Source: CAJWOS01 sp964502005 (lineage in GTDB: Bacteria; Myxococcota_A; UBA796; UBA2385). From it: a stretch of 64,000 nt of DNA. Numbering within the stretch: position 1 is the stretch's first letter; each line of letters begins with the position of its first letter. The position numbers and the translations under genes were made by a program. Below the pieces are notes generated by a model that did not search any database, was not told the origin of the DNA, and saw only the letters and a program-made list of their open reading frames with translations. Shown piece by piece: positions 46,107 through 53,883 of the stretch. The DNA is taken from contig CAZCUX010000018.1 in the NCBI GenBank assembly GCA_964502005.1, positions 1 through 64,000 of the forward strand. Reading direction: 5' to 3'.

Positions 46107-47792
46107 ATGTTCAAACAACATGCATTTTGCATACAGTTTTGGTGCGGCTGCGCAGCCGGTGCGGGGAACCCGTCCACCGTCGACTCGGCAATGTTGGACA
46201 CATCTGCGCCCTCGGCCATGGAAGACCCCGTACCAATCGCCATCGAGGCCCTTCCCACGCAAGGCTGCACGGCACCCGGCGACGACGACGCACGCTGGGT
46301 AGAGCGCACCAGCCCCGAGTGGATGGCCCAGCGCGTCGATCGACTCACGCCAGATCTCCCCACGACTCCCTGGGGAATCGCGGCAGCCGACATCGACAAC
46401 GACGGCGACGTGGACGTTTACCTCCCGCATTTTGGACCAGGGGAAGTGTTTCGCAACGATGGGACCGGTCGGCTGACGTTGTGGCGCGAGGGCCTCGTCG
46501 GCCCGTCCACCACCGCGAGCATCGCCGCGTCCTTCGTTGACATCGATGGCGACGGCGACCTCGACCTCCTGGATGGTGGGCTTCACTCCCTGGAGCTTTA
46601 TCGCAACGACGGCGCCGGCCACCTTGGACCCCCTGAACGGCTGCTTGACAGTCCTGGCACCGTGCACTTTGGTGTGACCGTAGCCGACATCGACCAAGAC
46701 GATGACCTTGACCTCTACGTTCCGCGGTTTCCGCCCCAGCAGCCGTCGGCTTCGGATGTCGCATCGGGCAGCTACGGACCCGGTGTGCCTGACGTGCTCT
46801 TGGTGCAAGAGAACGGCGTATTCATCGACCAGTCCCACCTCCTCCCCCAAACCAACGACGGCCATACTTTCGCCGCGACCTTCCTCGACCTCGACGGCGA
46901 CAGCGCGCCCGAAGTGTTGGTATGCAATGACCATGGCCGCGAGGTTCGAAGCAATCGTGTGTTCCAGCGCAACGATGACCAATCGTGGTCCGACGTCACG
47001 AACGAACTTGGAATCGAAGCGGCGCTCGATTGTATGGGAACCGCCCCCCAACCGACACCGGAAGGCACCGCCTTGTTCTTTTCCGGCTGGAGCCACAACA
47101 GCTATCTCACACCGTCCGCCTCCGACGGGTGGTTCGAGAGCAGCGTCGCCCGTGGACTTGTGCCCGCCGACCCTCTGCAATCCCGCGTCGCATGGGGCGG
47201 CGCATGGGGCGATGTGCAAAACGACGGCCTCCCTGACCTCTTTTTGTCATACGGATACTGGGAGCTTGCCGGAATCAGCGCCGGCGGACCCACCGAAGAC
47301 AACCCTTTGGCGCAGCCAGATGTCCTGTGGCGCGGGTCTTCGGAGGGACGCTATATCGACGAAGCAGAACGACTGGGGCTCCACGCGAAAACCGCGACCC
47401 GTGCGGCAATCTGGGTGGACCTCGACCATGATGGCAGCGCCGAACTTCTGCGCCGCACCATCGATGGCCCCGCCACCATCTTTGGCCGACCATGCACACA
47501 AGGAGCGTGGGTGGCATTGCAGCTCGCGCAACCTGGCGGAAACACCAATGCTATCGGCGCGCGGGTATGGTTGACAACGGACACAGGCGAGGTTCATTAC
47601 GCCGAAATGATGCGCGGAGGCACTGCCCTATCGAGCGACGGGCCTCCAGAAATGCTCCTGGGACTTGGAGCCGCGACCCGTCTCGCCCGCCTCTCGATTC
47701 GTTGGCCCGACGGCGCGTTTTCCGAGACCACCGACATTGATGTTCGGCAACGTTACGTTATTCAACGCGAAACGGCGCGCCCACGTCCATAA
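46107..47792 (+). CDS. FG-GAP/VCBS repeat protein with UnbV/ASPIC domain
   Basis: 561 residues from the ATG at 46107; a TTG 21 nt earlier lies inside the inverted repeat. The N-terminus is a short hydrophobic Cys-containing signal (FCIQFWCGCAAG), probably a lipoprotein. Residues about 95-430 carry repeated DxDxDGDxD motifs (AADIDNDGDVDVYLP, FVDIDGDGDLDLLDG, VADIDQDDDLDLYVP), the calcium-binding blades of an integrin-like beta-propeller. The C-terminal ~100 residues (NAIGARVWLTTDTGEVHYAEM ... LSIRWPDG) are an ASPIC/UnbV domain. Such proteins are exported and bind surfaces or ligands; a specific role is unknown. Confidence 0.88.
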   Translation: MFKQHAFCIQFWCGCAAGAGNPSTVDSAMLDTSAPSAMEDPVPIAIEALPTQGCTAPGDDDARWVERTSPEWMAQRVDRLTPDLPTTPWGIAAADIDNDGDVDVYLPHFGPGEVFRNDGTGRLTLWREGLVGPSTTASIAASFVDIDGDGDLDLLDGGLHSLELYRNDGAGHLGPPERLLDSPGTVHFGVTVADIDQDDDLDLYVPRFPPQQPSASDVASGSYGPGVPDVLLVQENGVFIDQSHLLPQTNDGHTFAATFLDLDGDSAPEVLVCNDHGREVRSNRVFQRNDDQSWSDVTNELGIEAALDCMGTAPQPTPEGTALFFSGWSHNSYLTPSASDGWFESSVARGLVPADPLQSRVAWGGAWGDVQNDGLPDLFLSYGYWELAGISAGGPTEDNPLAQPDVLWRGSSEGRYIDEAERLGLHAKTATRAAIWVDLDHDGSAELLRRTIDGPATIFGRPCTQGAWVALQLAQPGGNTNAIGARVWLTTDTGEVHYAEMMRGGTALSSDGPPEMLLGLGAATRLARLSIRWPDGAFSETTDIDVRQRYVIQRETARPRP

Positions 47793-47810
47793 ACATAAGG
47801 CTTGGCCTCG

Positions 47811-48965
47811 TTATTTCTTTTTGCCCCAATTGGGGTCATTGCGGGGGTTCCACAGCTTGCCCGGGTCGCCCGTGATGTTTTCGGCAGGTTTGACGGTCGC
47901 GCCGCTCTTCGCTTTGTCATACAGCTCTTTGCTGCTGCTCACATTGTTGGACCACAAGGTCTGGCGAACGGCATGAACGCCCACAGCCTGTAGGTTGTGA
48001 GCATCCGACCCACCAAACTGACCGCTATAATCCATATACAGCGCGTCTGCGTCGGAGTCTTGCTGCTTGCCGCTCAGACCGAGCTCGCCGCCCCAAGGAA
48101 GGGGCTTGTGGGTCATGTCGTCTTTTTTGTCTGCCCAAGCGATATACTTCGGACCCTTCGGCAAATCGCCGACCACGTTGCCGTGAAGCTCGACAAACAA
48201 GTGTTTCTTGAGCAGCGCATCCACTTCGGCTTCCGCCGCAGCTTGCCCTTTGGATGCCCGTGCTGCAATCATTTGTTGGCGCACAATCGCGATGGCTTTG
48301 GTACCAGCAATCGTCGAGTCGCTATACAAAATCGCGTGAACGTCTTGGGGCTCGGCGCCGGTCAGAGCGCCCTTCAACAAGGTGACCATCGACGAAATCA
48401 GGGGCGTCGTGCGGTTTGTATTTCGTGTCGCAATTGCGGCGAGGTAGTCGACGTTCTCGGAGCCCGGCACGGACGGGTCGTAGTTCGTGCCGTTGTGCAG
48501 GTGAATCATCGGCTGGCCGAGCTTGTCCGCATAGTAGGCCGTACGGTTGGATGCCTCGGGTTCGGGCGTCCGCAGGCCCGGCGAAAAGAAGCGAAGCGTA
48601 TTGTCTTTCGGGGCGGGTGTAGACGGCTGGAACGCATACCGCTCCATGACCCATTCCCCAAAGGTCAAGCCTTTCTCTTTTGCTTCAGACATGGCACGGT
48701 CGAGCGGTACTGCACCCCGCCCTTTGGGATCGGTCAAGGTGCCTTCGCGGCGGATGTCGCCTCCACCCAGGCCCGTCAGTGTCCCCGCTGCATATGCGCC
48801 CACTTTTCCAGCCGTTTGCGCACCCTGCACCACCGATGATGTCGCCGAACGGAGGCGTTCCATCATGTCGGAGTTAGACTTGCCACCGGGAGACCTTTGG
48901 GTATCCTGAGCCGGTGCTGGCGCCACCGAGGGCGTATTTTGCGGTGCGCGGGATTGTGCGGGCAT
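47811..48965 (-). CDS. Uncharacterised 384-residue protein
   Basis: 384 residues; GAGG is placed 6 nt before the ATG. The first ~35 residues are Pro/Ser/Gln-rich and disordered. A small Gly/Ala-rich, possibly amphipathic stretch (40-75) is followed by a globular alpha/beta domain with conserved-looking motifs HLHNGTNYDPSVPGSENVD, VHAILYSDSTIAGTKA, VELHGNVVGDLPKGPKYIAW and YSGQFGGSDAHNLQAVGVHA. Repeated His/Asp/Gly clusters suggest a hydrolase-like active site, but I cannot place it in a family. No signal peptide. The disordered leader before a catalytic-looking domain is reminiscent of secreted effectors, which is speculation. Convergent with the FG-GAP gene (18 nt apart). Confidence 0.68.
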   Translation of the reverse strand: MPAQSRAPQNTPSVAPAPAQDTQRSPGGKSNSDMMERLRSATSSVVQGAQTAGKVGAYAAGTLTGLGGGDIRREGTLTDPKGRGAVPLDRAMSEAKEKGLTFGEWVMERYAFQPSTPAPKDNTLRFFSPGLRTPEPEASNRTAYYADKLGQPMIHLHNGTNYDPSVPGSENVDYLAAIATRNTNRTTPLISSMVTLLKGALTGAEPQDVHAILYSDSTIAGTKAIAIVRQQMIAARASKGQAAAEAEVDALLKKHLFVELHGNVVGDLPKGPKYIAWADKKDDMTHKPLPWGGELGLSGKQQDSDADALYMDYSGQFGGSDAHNLQAVGVHAVRQTLWSNNVSSSKELYDKAKSGATVKPAENITGDPGKLWNPRNDPNWGKKK

Positions 48966-49482
48966 GATGTCCTCGTCGAAAAAGCGGTCAAAACCGGACC
49001 AGCCAGTCTAAACCGTTCCAACAATTCTCTACCACAAGTGGCGTACTTGTCCCAATCGCGGATGATGTCAGCGGGGTTTCACGACAGCCAAGACGTCCAT
49101 CGCTTGTCGCCATCCGCGATTGTCATACATGCACGATTCAAGGCGGGTGGGTTGGCCCCCGGCGCACCTTCGTCGCCACCCGCGATGGCGCTTCGAAGAT
49201 ACGTCGACCTCGCGATATGCAAAGGGCGATAGTTCGAACCCTAGGTGCGACCGCCCCCGTCCGAGAGGAGACGCGCGGAAACGTACGCCCCGCGCGCCAC
49301 CGTACCGTCACCGTATGCGCACTTCCGAGGTAGAACACGTTTCACCTTTCGCGCCCGCGAAGCCCAATAGCACCGCCGTTCGCGCGAACGCACGGGCATA
49401 CACCACTGTCAAATACCGATGAGCGGCGGCAAGCAAGGAAAGACCGGAGTATGGTGGACCGTGCAACCCCCCAAAGGCAACG
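48966..49482. other. Divergent intergenic region, nothing recognised
   Basis: 517 nt upstream of both the 384-residue protein (minus) and the acyltransferase (plus). A TTCGAAC stretch near 49232 recalls a tRNA T-loop, but no flanking stems form. I see no convincing promoter or repeat. Confidence 0.45.
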
Positions 49483-50793
49483 ATGACCGCATCGCACGAT
49501 TCCTCGACCACGACCGCGCAGCCAAGCTCCGAAAGCACCCGTTCGGGCCCCGTTCGTGTCGATCCGAACGAGCCGATTCGCCCCCCCTTGCCCCGACAAG
49601 GTTTCGGATACCTCCAATATCTCAATTACCTTTTCGGCGTGTCGCTATGTATATTTGTGGACACCCTCTGGTTGCGCATGAAGGTGACGGGGCTGGAGAA
49701 CATTCCCAAGCGAGGCCCCTTCCTCCTTCTCCCGAACCACACTACGTTTTTGGACCCCTTTGTCATCTGCTATCCTATCTTTCGCCCTATGCGCTATATG
49801 GCTACCGCCGCGCTGCTGCGCGTGCCGCTGTTGGGGCCATGGGTAAAAGCCTTGGGCGCATTTCCCAAGATGAAGTACGTAAAAGACCCCGCGAGCATGG
49901 CGACCACACAACGATTGTGGGAACAAGACCAGCTCATCACCATCTTCCCCGAAGGGCGCCGTACATGGGACGGTGAGCCGACCGACGTGAGCGACGGCAT
50001 CGGCCGACTCATTCAACGCCTCGACGCGCGCGTGGTGTTCGCCACGCTTGAAAATGCCTACTTGATGCACCCGCGATGGGCAAAATACCCCCGCCGTGTA
50101 CCCTTGCGCCTCGTCTACCACGGCCCGTTCAAATACCCCGCCGATTGGACGCCCGAAGAAATCGCCGCCGACGTGCGCTCCCGCGTTCGCGCAAAGCAAG
50201 AAGTGCCCAAAGGAACGAAGGTCTGGACCTATCGAATGGCGGCAGGCCTTTCCAACCTCCTGTGGGCGTGCCTTCACTGCCACGAGCTCGAAGCACTGCA
50301 CGAAGACCCCAACGACGGCGACCGCATCGTGTGTCGCGCGTGCGGCGCTGCTTGGCGCATCGACGTAGAAACCCGCCTGACCGCAGAAGCAGGCGGCGCT
50401 ACCGACACCAACGTGCGCGACGCGTACCGCGCCGTCCGCGAATATGTCGGAATGCCCCCGGCTATCGGCCCCCGCCCCTTGCCGGGTGAAGCCGTCCTCC
50501 GTACGCCCCACGCCTCCTTGCGTCGCGTCGGCAAAAAAGGCCGCGAACCCGTAGTTGACGGCCCGTTGACCCTGTACACCGACCGTCTGGAGCTGCAAGG
50601 CCCCGACAGCGCGCCCCCGTTTATTTTGCCCCTCGCGGAGCTGCGCGCGCTCAGCATCGAGCTGGGTGACCGCGTGCAATTCCGCCACGGGGATATGCTC
50701 TACGACCTCGCATTGGGAGGCGAGAGCATCCTCAAATGGGGCCACTTCATTCAAGGTTGGATTCACCCCGACACGGGCGCCGAAGTCGGTTGA
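49483..50793 (+). CDS. PlsC-type acyltransferase with zinc-ribbon and PH-like C-terminal extension
   Basis: 436 residues. The acyltransferase core (60-250) has motif I NHTTFLD (85-91, His86 and Asp91), FPKMKYVKD and motif III FPEGRRT (155-161). It would transfer an acyl chain to a glycerophospholipid or related acceptor; a membrane helix at about 45-65 anchors it. The extension is unusual: a zinc-ribbon-like CLHC ... CRAC set (Cys263, Cys266, Cys284, Cys287) and a C-terminal ~90 residues of strands (GPLTLYTDRLELQG ... FILPLAELRALSIELGDRVQFRHGDMLYDLAL) that look like a PH/GRAM-type domain. The acyltransferase assignment is firm; substrate is not. Confidence 0.88.
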   Translation: MTASHDSSTTTAQPSSESTRSGPVRVDPNEPIRPPLPRQGFGYLQYLNYLFGVSLCIFVDTLWLRMKVTGLENIPKRGPFLLLPNHTTFLDPFVICYPIFRPMRYMATAALLRVPLLGPWVKALGAFPKMKYVKDPASMATTQRLWEQDQLITIFPEGRRTWDGEPTDVSDGIGRLIQRLDARVVFATLENAYLMHPRWAKYPRRVPLRLVYHGPFKYPADWTPEEIAADVRSRVRAKQEVPKGTKVWTYRMAAGLSNLLWACLHCHELEALHEDPNDGDRIVCRACGAAWRIDVETRLTAEAGGATDTNVRDAYRAVREYVGMPPAIGPRPLPGEAVLRTPHASLRRVGKKGREPVVDGPLTLYTDRLELQGPDSAPPFILPLAELRALSIELGDRVQFRHGDMLYDLALGGESILKWGHFIQGWIHPDTGAEVG

Positions 50794-50808
50794 GCCCCTC
50801 CCAATGTC

Positions 50809-50832
50809 GCACTGAATAGCGATTCATTTTGC
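50809..50832 (+). repeat. Inverted-repeat motif, copy B
   Basis: GCACTGAAT, AGCG, ATTCATTTTGC. It lies in the 73 nt between the convergent acyltransferase and radical SAM genes, so here it is not a promoter element and could act as a 3' end structure. Confidence 0.65.
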
Positions 50833-50866
50833 GATGCGCGACCCAAAACACCGAAACTTACGGGGT

Positions 50867-52195
50867 CTACAAAAACGGGACGACGCCGCGCTCCCCAAAC
50901 GCTGAGAGATATTCGGGTCGCAGTCCAAAACAGTCGGAACGACGGACGCAAATAGCACAAACGGACCCACTACGCAAATGGCCACGCTGGGCAATGTCAA
51001 ACAAGCCAGGATGAAGCGGTTGCGCAGCCAAAAGCTCAGGGTCTTCCGCCAAAATGCACAACGGGAAGCCGCACGTCCCCGTAATCTGCACCGTCACCCC
51101 TTCTGCACGGAGCAGCCGCGCCGCCGCGCGCACGTTTGGACCGCTGATGTCGAACGGCACCTGGTACCGCGCCCAATCGCCCGGCGACGCGTACTCCGTC
51201 GGATGGGCGTACGTGACGCGATACAAGCGCCCCGTGGGGAACGGGCGCACAAAGCGCTCGACAATCGACGCGGCTTGGGCAGCCAGCCCATCGACATTTC
51301 GACGGTCGACCACACACGTGAGCGACACGACGAGACCTGCAGCAAGCGCCGCCTGGATTCCCGCGACCGTCTTCACGAACGTTCCCGGCGCATCGGTCAT
51401 CTCGTCCGAAACCCCCGCATCGGCGCTGTGATACGATGCAGACACCGCCTGGAGGCCAGAAGAAACGAGGCGCGCGAGATAGCGCGGTGACGCGAGCGCA
51501 ATCGCGTTGGTCTGAATCGACGTAGACATGCCGAAATCGTGGTGCGCACGGGCCAACAACACGGGCAAGTCCGCGTAAGTCGTTGGCTCGCCGCCGGTGA
51601 TATTCAGCATCGTCACGCCCTGTGCCGCCATCTCTTCGAGCCACATCATCGGCAAACCGTCCGGCACGGGTGGTCCCGCCCGGTCTTGCCAGCAAAACCG
51701 GCAGTTCTGGTTGCAACGATACCCCAAACGCAGCGTGCCATAGCTGCCTTCGGGCGAGCTGGACACCTTACGAAACTCTTCGTCGCGCAGGCCGCGATAC
51801 GGCCACCAAGCCGCGATAGCGTCCATCAGCACGCGCAAGCGCGGCCCAAGGACCGACGGCTCCGCACGCAGCGCCACCTTTGCCCCTCTCACGACCTCCT
51901 GCGCTTGGGGCCCCCGCTCGACCACGCGCAGGCCAATCCGCTCCGCACGCGTCTCCGACGGCAATACCCCCCGCAACGCGAAAAAGCAGTGCGCGTCGCC
52001 TTTCCCTATCGACACACCAAGCTCGGCATTCGGGAGCGACGTTTCGTGCAACCCCCGCCGGTCTACCACACAGTGCACGGGAACGGGCTGTGGCACCGCC
52101 AACAGTACACGCGCGGCGTCGTCTACACGTTGCAGCAGCGCCGAAACAAAAGGGGTCAACGATGGCTTCGGGGACAGTTCAGGAGACAACGACAC
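50867..52195 (-). CDS. Radical SAM enzyme with SPASM-like C-terminus
   Basis: 442 residues from a GTG start. An N-terminal ~145-residue extension precedes the radical SAM core with cluster motif CNQNCRFC (Cys161, Cys165, Cys168), NITGGEPTTYADL and the remaining barrel strands (SIQTNAIAL, GLQAVSASYHS). The C-terminal CAICVRRSDCFGLRPEYL resembles the auxiliary-cluster segment of SPASM/twitch enzymes. It should cleave S-adenosylmethionine to a 5'-deoxyadenosyl radical; the substrate is unknown. No small precursor peptide is apparent next to it, which argues mildly against peptide maturation. It shares the C-x2-C-x4/5-C-x-G ending with the degenerate protein at 26181-28151. Confidence 0.9.
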   Translation of the reverse strand: MSLSPELSPKPSLTPFVSALLQRVDDAARVLLAVPQPVPVHCVVDRRGLHETSLPNAELGVSIGKGDAHCFFALRGVLPSETRAERIGLRVVERGPQAQEVVRGAKVALRAEPSVLGPRLRVLMDAIAAWWPYRGLRDEEFRKVSSSPEGSYGTLRLGYRCNQNCRFCWQDRAGPPVPDGLPMMWLEEMAAQGVTMLNITGGEPTTYADLPVLLARAHHDFGMSTSIQTNAIALASPRYLARLVSSGLQAVSASYHSADAGVSDEMTDAPGTFVKTVAGIQAALAAGLVVSLTCVVDRRNVDGLAAQAASIVERFVRPFPTGRLYRVTYAHPTEYASPGDWARYQVPFDISGPNVRAAARLLRAEGVTVQITGTCGFPLCILAEDPELLAAQPLHPGLFDIAQRGHLRSGSVCAICVRRSDCFGLRPEYLSAFGERGVVPFL

Positions 52196-52437
52196 CTCGT
52201 CACTGAATGTAGCTTGGTGGATTGCGCAACCGTCAATACGTCATCCTCCACACGGATAGCGCGAAGTCCACGCCGCGCTCGGGTTTTTTCTGGGCTATTT
52301 TTCCCGACGTTTTCCCTCGTATTTCCTCAAACATTTTCTTAGCGCTTATTCAGCGGTCCATTCGCCATCATTCGCATCTCCTACCGCATCAAAAGTACCA
52401 TCAATACGATACAAACCGCCCCAAATCAGAGGTGAAT

Positions 52438-53883
52438 ATGTCGAACAAGGTGCTTTTGCTTTTGGCGGGTTGCGCATTGTCTTGGGGATGTGAGACGGAG
52501 CCGTTTTCTCGTGCACCCCTTCAATCTGGCAGTGTGGGCAACGCACAAATCAAAAACAACGCGATTGGAGGTGGCAAAATCGCCCCCAACTCCGTCGACG
52601 GTGACCACATTGTTGATGGCAGCCTGACAGGCGAAGACATCGAGGGCGAGAGCATTGGCGCAGACCAGCTGGCCGATGGCGCTATTGGCAACCGGCACAT
52701 TCAGGGGGAGGCCATCGCGGGCTTTCAGATTCAGGACGGCGCGGTGGGGGAAGACCAGATTGCGACGGACGCGGTGGGACCAAGTGAAATTCAAGATGAT
52801 GCAATAAAAAGTCAACATATCACAAATGGAGCAGTTTCGCAAGTCCACCTATCCGACGATAGTGTAGGAAGCGCGCAAATCGAAAACGGGGCAATCTCAA
52901 CCTCCCACATTGCAAACGATGCGGTCAGGAGCCAACATATCGCCGATGGAGCAGTATTCGGAATCCATGTTGCCACCGGATCCATTGGCTCCGCGCAAAT
53001 ATCGAATGGGTCGATTTCAACTGCCGACATTGCAGACGACGCCATTGGGAGTCAGCACATTGCGAATAGCAGTATCCAACAGGCTCATATCGCTTTCGAT
53101 GCCGTCAATTCTGACCAACTGGCCCCGGATTCCGTCAATAGTTCCCACCTTCAGACTCACTCCGTTGGTTTCGACGAACTGATGTGGGATTCCGTCTCCT
53201 CTCTGCATCTTGAAGACGACTCCGTCGATTCCGACGCCCTTCAAGACTATATCGAATTACAATGGCTCGAGTTCGTCACAGGAGCACCCTATAGCAGCGC
53301 CGAAATATATGCCTTTAGCAGTACTTACCCCGCAACAATTACGACCTACTGGCCCACCACCGGAAACGAAGCTGCGACCATCGACCGAAACACAGACAAC
53401 AAACCGCTCATGGGTGTTTCGGCCGGCGTGTACTGCTGTGACGCCGGCATGTACATCGACTCGTCCAATCGCGGCTATGTCTTCGGTGACGTCAAGTCCT
53501 TCGTCACCGAGCACCCCGAAGACCCCGACCTTCGAATTGTATACGCCGCCATCGAAGGCCCCGAAGCCGCAGCCTACGTCCGGGGCACGGCCCTCCTCCA
53601 CGATGGCCAAGCCATCATCGAGCTTCCCGACCACTTTGGCCTCATCGCCAGCCCGCGGGGAATGACCGCAACCCTCACACCCATGAGCGCGGAGAGCCTC
53701 GGCCTCGCGGTCACCGAGATATCGCCCGAGCGTATCGTCGTCGAAGAGCTGCACAATGGAAGGGGCAGCTACCGGTTTAGCTACCGGATTGAATCCGAGC
53801 GCATTGGATTCGAGGACTTCGAAGTCATCCGAGACGCGAGCGAGTTCACCGTCGCACCCCATCCCGAAAAGGCGCGGAAATGA
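52438..53883 (+). CDS. Lipoprotein with 24 decapeptide repeats and a tail-fibre-like C-terminal domain
   Basis: 481 residues from the ATG at 52438 (AGAGGTG upstream; earlier in-frame starts lie in a T-rich tract). The lipobox is LSWGC (Cys18). Residues 31-270 are exactly 24 ten-residue repeats without insertion or deletion, consensus [DG]-[AS]-[VI]-x-x-x-[QH]-[IL]-x-[DN], the pattern of extended beta-fibre stalks. After a linker with VYCCDAGMYID, the C-terminal ~110 residues (IVYAAIEGPEAAAYVRGTA ... GYRF-like strands and FEDFEVIRD) resemble C-terminal domains of phage tail-fibre-like and autotransported surface proteins. It is probably a trimeric surface fibre. Its stop overlaps the next start (ATGA). 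Confidence 0.82.
   Translation: MSNKVLLLLAGCALSWGCETEPFSRAPLQSGSVGNAQIKNNAIGGGKIAPNSVDGDHIVDGSLTGEDIEGESIGADQLADGAIGNRHIQGEAIAGFQIQDGAVGEDQIATDAVGPSEIQDDAIKSQHITNGAVSQVHLSDDSVGSAQIENGAISTSHIANDAVRSQHIADGAVFGIHVATGSIGSAQISNGSISTADIADDAIGSQHIANSSIQQAHIAFDAVNSDQLAPDSVNSSHLQTHSVGFDELMWDSVSSLHLEDDSVDSDALQDYIELQWLEFVTGAPYSSAEIYAFSSTYPATITTYWPTTGNEAATIDRNTDNKPLMGVSAGVYCCDAGMYIDSSNRGYVFGDVKSFVTEHPEDPDLRIVYAAIEGPEAAAYVRGTALLHDGQAIIELPDHFGLIASPRGMTATLTPMSAESLGLAVTEISPERIVVEELHNGRGSYRFSYRIESERIGFEDFEVIRDASEFTVAPHPEKARK
52528..53247 (+). repeat. 24 x 30-bp repeat array encoding the decapeptides
   Basis: A 720-bp stretch made of 24 diverged 30-bp units in one frame, each giving one decapeptide. The units differ in DNA but keep the amino acid pattern, so the array is protein-coding and not a CRISPR. 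Confidence 0.9.

Noticed and set aside
47797..47820. AGGC-TTG-GCCT with a following T-rich run, possible terminator between convergent genes
   Set aside because: The stem is only 4 bp and the T-run lies in lysine codons of the minus-strand gene, so support is too weak.
49180..49260. TTCGAAC stretch resembling a tRNA T-loop
   Set aside because: No T-stem, anticodon arm or acceptor pairing could be formed around it.
52528..53247. Regular 30-bp repeats resembling a CRISPR array
   Set aside because: The repeats are contiguous without spacers, diverged at the DNA level, in frame inside a lipoprotein gene, and no cas gene is nearby.
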